A stretch of 64,000 nt of DNA from Microcebus murinus. Lineage: Eukaryota; Chordata; Mammalia; Primates; Cheirogaleidae. Shown piece after piece: positions 57,742-64,000 of this stretch. The DNA lies in the NCBI RefSeq assembly GCF_040939455.1, contig NC_134116.1, positions 74,231,900 through 74,295,899 on the forward strand, in the 5' to 3' direction. Each line of letters starts with the position of its first letter. Within the stretch, counting starts at the first letter, position 1. Made by a program: the position numbers and the translations under genes. The notes under the pieces were generated by a model. The model had not been told where the DNA came from and did not search any database. It saw only the letters and a list, made by a program, of their open reading frames with translations.

Positions 57742-58103
57742 ATTCTGTGTCTCATCTGTGAGATTCTTCTCCATCCCCTATCACTTGGCCCATGCCTCCT
57801 AATACAAATACAGCAGAGTGTATAGTGGTAACATGGGCATCTTAGACTTGATATGCATTACTTGGTCTTCTGACCTCAAGAGGCAGGAGAACAGTCATGG
57901 TACTAACAATATGAACAGTACGATGACACTACTGACTTCAACTGTGGGTCCCCAGACTATACGATTTTACAGGCCAGATTTTTTTTTTTTGAGGGGTTGG
58001 GGGTGGGAGAAATTCACAGAGTTGCCAACCTTTTACTTTGCCAAACAGGGCTAGTAGACTTAAATTTATCCTTCTCTAACTCCTCATTCATTTATTATAA
58101 CGA
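57742..58103 (+). repeat. Direct duplication, copy A
   Basis: About 360 bases that recur at 59276-59636 with about 21 substitutions in ~340 aligned bases (counted by eye, ~94% identity), plus a T-run length difference and one 8-base (CATT) indel. The unit itself is not a repeat family I recognise. Confidence 0.9.
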
Positions 58104-58254
58104 GTATGGTAGACACCTTTCTGTAAGTCCAGAGGTTATCAAGTAACCTTACCCAGTGACTAGAAGACTATAAAGTGTCACACGAATTCTTCCACTTCAC
58201 TTGATACCCTTGGTTACCCGTCTTGGTCCATATGCTTTGCTGTAGAGGAATGTA

Positions 58255-59208
58255 GGCAGACCCCGGGTCACAGACAACCTGATTCATGGCATTTGTACTT
58301 AAAACAGGCTCCTCGTAAGGGTAATTTATAATTAAGTAATGAAACTAATAATTCTGGGACTAGTTTCCTCTGTGCTTGTAAACAAACCCGCATGGTGTAA
58401 GCGGTTCTTTGGCACGGCACCTCTGCGCCAGCCGCCAGTCTCACAGACAGAGGAGAAGCTGATAGAAACACAAGAACAGGAAGAGTCAGAAGACCCAGAG
58501 CCAAGAAAGCTTACGCTGGAACAACGAGCTGAAGCCTTTTGTCTCACTGAAGCAGGATTTGCTAAGCTTGAGGAGCGAGATCCTAACATTGAGTGGTTTA
58601 CAAAGGTTTACTGTGCAGTTAGTGAGAAGATCAGCTGCCACAAGGCCATTTATGATGAAAAGGAGAAGAAGGCTGTGCAAACAACCCTAGACACCTTTTT
58701 CAAGAGACTGACTTAAGTGGTGAGCTCCCCTCCTCCGGCGACAGAACCAAACCCTGATTGTCCAGCTCCCACTCCATTCTCTCCGGCACCATCTCCATCA
58801 TCCCCGTCCGATCAGTGTCTTCTTGCCTCAGAAGTGCCCCTTCCAGTAAGGACAGGGATGCAACATCATGTGAGTATTAGCCGTTTATATTCTTTTTTTG
58901 AAATTTCTCCTATCTCCATCTAAACTTTTTGTATGAGTTTGTTTTTATGTTCTATTTGAATGAAAAGAAAGAGCACAATAGCTTCTGTAACTTATTATTA
59001 CAGTGCAGGGGTATTATTATTATTATTAAAATATTGCACTGTATTATTACTACCACATACAGGCCATTATAGTATTGTTATTATTAATATTATCATATAT
59101 GTGCTGTGCACCAGGGATCGGAAGTTACATACAAATCCAACCTAAAGACATTCTCAGGAATGTGTTAATATTTAATATCTCATTTGTAACCTGGGGACTG
59201 CCTGCACA
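58255..59208 (+). mobile_element. Tigger-type DNA transposon, internally deleted
   Basis: Left end GGCAGACCCCGGGTCACAGA; right end, read inward, GCAGGCAGTCCCCAGGTTAC, so the termini form inverted repeats. The LTR sequence is continuous across it, with AGGAATG before and AGGCTTTG after, which confirms insertion into the LTR. The element keeps a 5' segment joined to the transposase C-terminus and a long AT-rich 3' region (58920-59190). It lacks the DNA-binding and DDE core, so it is non-autonomous. Confidence 0.8.
58339..58716 (+). pseudogene. Tigger-type transposase C-terminal relic, 125 codons still open
   Basis: The open frame encodes the C-terminal tail of a pogo/Tigger transposase. Residues ~1-38 come from the element's 5' part. 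Residues 38-56 form an acidic linker rich in Glu. Residues ~57-125 match the conserved helical tail (LTLEQRAEAFCLTEAGFAKL at the start, QTTLDTFFKRLT at the end), which follows the catalytic domain in this family. The helix-turn-helix and the DDE residues are absent, so it cannot be an active transposase. The frame has no stop over 378 nt, and the downstream Pro/Ser-rich stretch matches the usual sequence after this tail. Use of ATG 58339 is a guess. The frame could be intact by chance or through use by a host transcript. No promoter or intron signal is obvious. Confidence 0.7.
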
Positions 59209-59275
59209 TAAGGCTTTGTAATTTATAAAGAAAGGAGGCTCATTTGGCTCACTAGAGGTATGGTGCCAGCATCTG

Positions 59276-59636
59276 TATCTCATCCGGGAGATTCTTCTCC
59301 ATCCCCTATCACTTGGCCCATGCCTCCTAATACAAATACAGCGTAGTATATAGTGGTAACATGGGCATCTTAGACTTGATATGCATTACTTGGTCTTCTG
59401 ACCTCAAGAGGCAAGAGAACAGTCATGGTACTAACAATATGAACAATACGATGACACTACTGACCTCAACTGTGGGCCCCCAGACTGTACGATTTCACAG
59501 GCCAGATTTTTTTTTTGAAGGGTTGGGGGTGGGAGAAACTCATAGAGTTGCCAACTTTTTATTTTGCTAAATGGGGCTAGTAGACTTAAATGTATCCTTC
59601 TCTAACTCTTCATTCATTCATTCATTTATTATAACA
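59276..59636 (+). repeat. Direct duplication, copy A' (inside the LTR)
   Basis: Second copy of 57742-58103. It interrupts the LTR with loss of only a few LTR bases. An extra ~67 bases of AT-rich DNA (59637-59703) lie between it and the resumed LTR. The left junction falls in a short shared stretch, CTGT.TCTCATC, which is microhomology between the LTR and copy A. Confidence 0.9.
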
Positions 59637-60003
59637 AGGAGTTTTATAACATTGTTATATAACATTAACAAGGGTCTACATAATATTTTATATATATTAT
59701 AACAGGGGCTCAGCCTGCTTCCACTCAGGGCAGAGGGAAGGGGGAGCTGGCGTGTGCAGAGATCACATGGAGAGAGAGGAGGCAGGAGAGAAAGTTGGGG
59801 CAGTGCCGGGCTCTTTTTAATAACTAGCTCTCAGGGGAACGAGAGCTCACTCATTACTGCAAGGATGGCACCAAACCATTCATGAGGGATCCACCCCTGT
59901 GACCCAAAGACCTCCCATGAGACCCCACTTACCAACACCTACCACACTGAGAATCAAATTTTAACATGAGATTTGGAGGGCTTAAACAAACCATACCCAA
60001 ACC

Positions 60004-60633
60004 TTAGCAGTTACCATCCAGAATTTAGAAGACAGTATATGGAGATTGTCAGTCGTTCTTGTTGGTGATAATTTAAAAAATGAGTTGGAAGCTAGAAGGG
60101 CAAAAAGAGGAGAGGAGAGAGCTGTGGCAGTGGAGTGAATGTGGTGCAGCCACGGGGCAGGCGAGGGGGTGTGGGGAGCACAGGAGCTGGCGGGGCCAGG
60201 CCCTGCACTGGCTGTTCTGGTGTGCTTTGGAATGCAGCAGGCAAGGGCAGTGTTGAGCCCGTAAACCCCTTGATGCTAGGCACTGACTGTGATGCCCCCC
60301 ATTTCCTCCGCTTAGCGGAGTAGTGAGCTATGTTTAGCCAAAGCTGTGCCTGTAGGACAACAGCCAGAGCGAGACTCAGAGCAAATCAATGAGCGCGGCT
60401 CTAACATTGCACATAGGACCAGACACAGAGGAAAGGTCTGCTCTGTGTGCATTGTAGCAAAATGAATTTATCTACATTTTAGCAAAATGAATTTATAAGA
60501 GTTTCCTTGAAACTGCTGGCAAGGAAATCTGGAAAAGTTTCTAGTAAGAAAAGCATAACAAAATAGAAATTAATCATCTATCAGAGCTTTTGTGGATTCA
60601 TTTGCCACCGTGGTCTCCCCGCTTTATTTCTTT
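60004..60633. other. Unassigned DNA with a micro-duplication
   Basis: TAGCAAAATGAATTTAT occurs twice (about 60456-60472 and 60480-60496). A small perfect hairpin CTCCGC-TTA-GCGGAG lies at about 60307-60321. No gene is recognised. Confidence 0.4.
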
Positions 60634-60969
<336 letters not shown>

Positions 60970-61134
60970 TATTTCTTTGAGATGGCTTTGAGTCCCCATG
61001 CCCCCAGTTCTGTCGCTGAGCTGGTGGTGGGGTGTGTCAGGGATTGTAGACCCCTGATAGGGAGTGTGGTTGGTGGCCTTCAAGACGGCCTTGGGTGGTC
61101 ATGCCCTGGTGTCTTACCATCCAACACTGTCAGG

Positions 61135-61433
61135 GTGACTGTGGAATACAGCAGAAATGCGTGGAGTTTCAAGATTAGGCTTTAAAAGACACTGTAGTGC
61201 TTGTGTTGAGTGCCCTCTCTCTCTCTCTGTCTCTCTGTCTCCGGGATCCCTCATTCTGTAGGATCCCCCAGACCCCATCGAGCCTTAGATGACTGCAGCC
61301 CTGGCCTTTCTGCCACCTTGCAAGGTTGGCTAAATCACTCCCAGATTCCTGACCCCCAGGTGCTGGGAGAGATCACAGTTGGTTGTGGTGTCTGGGGATA
61401 CTTTATTACACAGCAATAGGTAACTATTACAGG
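61135..61433 (+). mobile_element. MLT1-type LTR (MaLR)
   Basis: 'aagattaggctttaaaagac', a (CT)n tract at 61214-61243, 'agccttagatgactgcagcc', 'attcctgacccccaggtgct' and the end 'cacagcaataggtaactatt' then ACAG follow an MLT1-type LTR. Confidence 0.75.
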
Positions 61434-61767
61434 GAGGGAAGATAGTATTTCTTGCCTGCTACCCTAAATCTCTCTAGGGGAGACCCTCATCACTTCTGCA
61501 GGGAGAGCTGTCCATGTCTCTGATTAGAGGGTTGAGGCATCCTCACTTCCTTTGCTAGGCTGGGGGTACTGGCATTTTGAATTAGATATAGAAAGGGATT
61601 TTCCCCACATGCCGTGCTGTATGCTTGTAACTCCTTGTTATTTGCAGGTGTGGAGGGTGATGCACACATAGACTCCAGAGGCTGATGCAGAACAGTTCTT
61701 CTTGTCCCTGTCCAGCTGGCTCGGGTATGGGACACATTTTTATTCACATGTAAGCCTTAGAAACTGA
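61434..61767. other. Unassigned DNA after the LTR
   Basis: It may contain decayed MaLR internal sequence; not certain. No exon. Confidence 0.3.
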
Positions 61768-61942
61768 TATAAATTAGCCAGGTGCTGTGGCCTGCACACT
61801 TGCAGTCCCGACTACTCAGGAGGCTGAGGCAGGAGGAACACTTGAGCCCAGGAATTGGAGGCTGCAATGAGCTATCATCATATCTCTTCACTCTAGTCTT
61901 GGTGATATAGCAAGACCCTGTCTCTAAGAAAAAAAAAAAGAT
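61768..61942 (+). mobile_element. Alu-type right monomer
   Basis: 'aaattagccaggtgctgtgg' to 'agcaagaccctgtctctaag' with an A tail: a single arm, old. Confidence 0.8.
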
Positions 61943-61959
61943 CCACAAAAAACAAAAAG

Positions 61960-62510
61960 CCTTAATTATTTCTTTCTTATTAATAACTGGAGCATATCTC
62001 TGCTTCTATTAATATTTATGTATATAAATTTTACATGAACATATAGTAAGTGCTATTTTATGACTTTTTGTATTAAATGTATTATGAGCCTATGTTTATG
62101 TCATTAATGTATTATGTCATCTACAATTATAATTTTAAATGGTTGCATAGTACTCTATTATACAAATGTGTAATAATTTCTTAAGTCAGTTCCCTTCCTT
62201 TGGACATAAATTTGTTTTCATTTTTGCTATTATGAGGATTGCTAAAAAGAATATGCTTATAGCTAAATATTTGTACCTACTTTGACTTTCCCTCTTAGGA
62301 TAAATTATTAAAATAGAATGGTTGGATTAAAGCATATATACATTTTTAAAGCTGTTCTGACATATTGCCAAATTGCCTTCCAAAGAGGTTATACCAGTCT
62401 ATACTCATTGAATTTTATTAGCTGCTCTATTTCCTTGTACCCTTGTCAGTGCTGAGTAATTATTTTTTATCTTTCTGTCCTTATATTTATGTGGGAATCA
62501 CAAGGGTTTT
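61960..62510 (-). mobile_element. L1M LINE 3' region
   Basis: 'ggataaattattaaaataga', 'atggttggattaaagcatat', 'tgacatattgccaaattgcc' and 'ttccaaagaggttataccag' are reversed old L1. Confidence 0.75.
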
Positions 62511-62719
62511 TCAAGTAGTCTAGCTTACAGTCAAAAATTGGCAGCAGCTTTGAGTGTGGGCAATTGGATTGGTATAATCCAATACCCAATCAAGTGTGAG
62601 GAAATGGAATTGATGAAGTGACTCTTTTTCTCCCAGATTATGCTTAGAAGATGAGAAGAAGAATGTTGAAAATTGTGTGTGTTCAGTATGTAAGAAAGAA
62701 GGTCAAACATAAAATATTA

Positions 62720-63395
62720 AAACCCTTTGGCCCTACAGTTTTACTTTTGGGAATTTAGCCTAAAGAAAAACTCCAGTGAAAGGAAGAAGAATCTACACAC
62801 AAAAGAAATTTATTAACTTATTTTATTAGGGAAACATTATTAACAATTCAACAGAAGAGAAATAGTTTAAGAAATTGGGGTATATCAAGTTGATGGAATA
62901 TTATACAGTTGTTAAATGAGTAACTCTAAAGGTTATGTAGGAACATAAGAATATGTTCATGATATAAAGTGACGTGCAAAAAGGATATACAATTTTTTTT
63001 TTTTTTTTTTTTTTTTTTTGAGACAGAGTCTCACTTTGTTGTCCAGGCTAGAGTGAGTGCCGTGGCGTCAGCCTAGCTCACAGCAACCTCAAACTCCTGG
63101 GCTCGAGTGATCCTTCTGCCTCAGCCTCCCGAGTAGCTGGGACTACAGGCATGCGCCACCATGCCCGGCTAATTTTTTATATATATATATCAGTTGGCCA
63201 ATTGATTTCTTTCTATTTATAGTAGAGACAGGGTCTCGCTCTTGCTCAGGCTGGTTTTGAACTCCTGACCTTGAGCAATCCGCCCGCCTCGGCCTCCCAA
63301 GAGCTAGGATTACAGGCGTGAGCCACAGCGCCCGGCCGGATATACAATTTTTAGCATTTGAAAATATGTACTACTTAAATCCACATCCATGAAGA
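62720..63395 (+). mobile_element. L1M LINE 3' region, split by an Alu
   Basis: 'ccctttggccctacagtttt', 'aatttagcctaaagaaaaac' and 'tggaatattatacagttgtt' are sense L1. It resumes after the Alu with 'ggatatacaatttttagcat'. Confidence 0.75.
62998..63337 (-). mobile_element. Young full-length lemur-type Alu
   Basis: Reverse orientation with the same linker as the copy at 60634 and nearly identical over its whole length. Perfect 15-bp target duplication GGATATACAATTTTT at 62983-62997 and 63338-63352. Confidence 0.95.
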
Positions 63396-63594
63396 CTAGA
63401 AGGAAATATAAAAACTGCAAACAGTCGTGGGCGAGAGTGACACCCCATCTTTGAAAATGTTCTTTAAGGTCATTGTTGTGCAGCTACAACGAAAAGTAAT
63501 AATTTTGAGAAAGGTGGGAAGCGTTTCACGTAACGAACGTGCTACGGGGGCAGCGCGGGAAACCCAGGGCACGTCCCGCGAGGCGTTGCTGAGC

Positions 63595-63790
63595 AGCGGA
63601 AAGAGCAAGGCACCGGAGGCAGACGGAGCTGGGCTGGGAGCCAGGCTCTGCTTCGTACCAGAAGTATGAGCCCAGACGCGCTGCTGAACTTCCTGCAGTT
63701 CAGTTTACTTAGCTGTGAAAATGGATGCATGATGCCTGCTTGTGCAGTCGCTGGGGAGGGGCCAGGCCTGCTTGGAGGCAGGTATGTCGT
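63595..63790 (+). mobile_element. MIR SINE
   Basis: 'gctgggagccaggctctgct', 'acttcctgcagttcagttta' and 'cttagctgtgaaaatggatg' follow the sense MIR order. Confidence 0.6.
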
Positions 63791-64000
63791 GGGTGCGCAG
63801 GGGGTGGTGATGATGATACAAGGCGATGCTGCTCTTTTTCTGAATCCATCTTTTCATCACTATTGATGCTACTGTGGAGAGAAGGGGACCCCGCTTAAAA
63901 GAAAATACTTGCTAATCTGCTTCCGGGAAATGGAAACGAGAGCAACAGTAAACCACACAGGTTGTCTGGACAGAAGAGAGTGAGTGAACGGAGACGCTTT

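Larger units (their letters stand above)
58219..60003 (-). mobile_element. MLT1/MST-type LTR with two nested insertions
   Basis: Three LTR pieces in order: 58219-58254 ('gtcttggtccatatgctttg'), 59209-59275 ('tttgtaatttataaagaaag', 'ggtgccagcatctgtatct') and 59705-60003 ('gggctcagcctgcttccact', 'agagatcacatggagagaga', 'catgagatttggagggctta'). The first gap is a Tigger element and the second is duplication copy A'. Only a solo LTR is seen, with no viral genes. Confidence 0.85.

Noticed and set aside
57742..59636. Reading the ~360-bp direct repeats as paired LTRs of a retrovirus
   Set aside because: They lack TG...CA ends, a polyadenylation signal and a primer-binding site, and the DNA between them is an older LTR plus a Tigger.
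60307..60321. Small perfect hairpin CTCCGC-TTA-GCGGAG
   Set aside because: Six base pairs are expected by chance in 64 kb; no terminator role applies in a mammalian genome.

Overview
This window looks like nuclear DNA of a strepsirrhine primate, most likely a Malagasy lemur. At least eight Alu copies carry a left-to-right monomer linker extended by a TAGAAAGAAATTAATTGGCC-type insertion, and their right arm reads GTGAGCTAGGCTGAYGCCAC. From memory both traits belong to lemur Alus and not to human-lineage Alus. Around them lie older mammalian repeats (MIR, L2, L3/CR1, HAL1, L1M, MLT1/MST LTRs, MER5A, MER20, MER1, Tigger1). No bacterial, viral or organellar gene organisation is present.

I found no exon of a gene that I can name, and no tRNA, rRNA, snRNA or CRISPR array. 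The window reads as intergenic or deep intronic DNA. The only recognisable protein-coding sequence is decayed transposon sequence: a Tigger1 transposase piece (minus strand, 25.5-25.8 kb), a 125-codon C-terminal piece of another Tigger-type transposase (plus strand, 58.3-58.7 kb), and L1/HAL1 relics. The best candidate for a real transcription start is a compact orphan CpG island at 4.5-5.0 kb. Weaker GC-rich segments lie at 17.1-17.3, 51.1-51.5 and 52.6-53.3 kb.

Layout. 0-2 kb: L1 tail, Alus and an inverted duplication containing L2. 2-5 kb: unassigned DNA, an old Alu, then the CpG island. 5-15 kb: hAT, L1ME, Alu, MER20, MIR, L2 and L1M. 15.3 kb: a short hAT element with near-matching terminal inverted repeats. 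16-22 kb: mostly single-copy DNA with a second MER20. 22.9-29.5 kb: L1ME, a Tigger1 interrupted by an Alu, three more Alus and a HAL1-like LINE. 31-34 kb: MLT1 LTR and a 1.5 kb L1M with a foreign insert. 34.5-43 kb: trimeric Alu, MER5A, Tigger-type MITE, MIRs, L2s. 43-49.8 kb: L1 tails, MIRs, a heat-shock-element palindrome (45.16 kb) and a MER1 inside L3. 49.9-51 kb: L1M with an inverted partial copy of itself. 51-55 kb: GC-rich DNA, HAL1, Tigger-type MITE. 57.7-60 kb: an MLT1/MST LTR holding a Tigger and a duplicated segment. 60-64 kb: two young Alus, an MLT1-type LTR and L1 fragments.

The most unusual pattern is a set of four local duplications. Each is roughly 0.1-0.4 kb long and has its second copy within about 0.6-1.6 kb. 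Two are inverted (712-1977 and 49915-50683) and two are direct (32785/33785 and 57742/59276). They are not explained by ordinary retrotransposition. I found no convincing previously undescribed biological system; the heat-shock-element palindrome and the orphan CpG island are the most testable functional leads. All repeat assignments are by eye from remembered consensus sequences.
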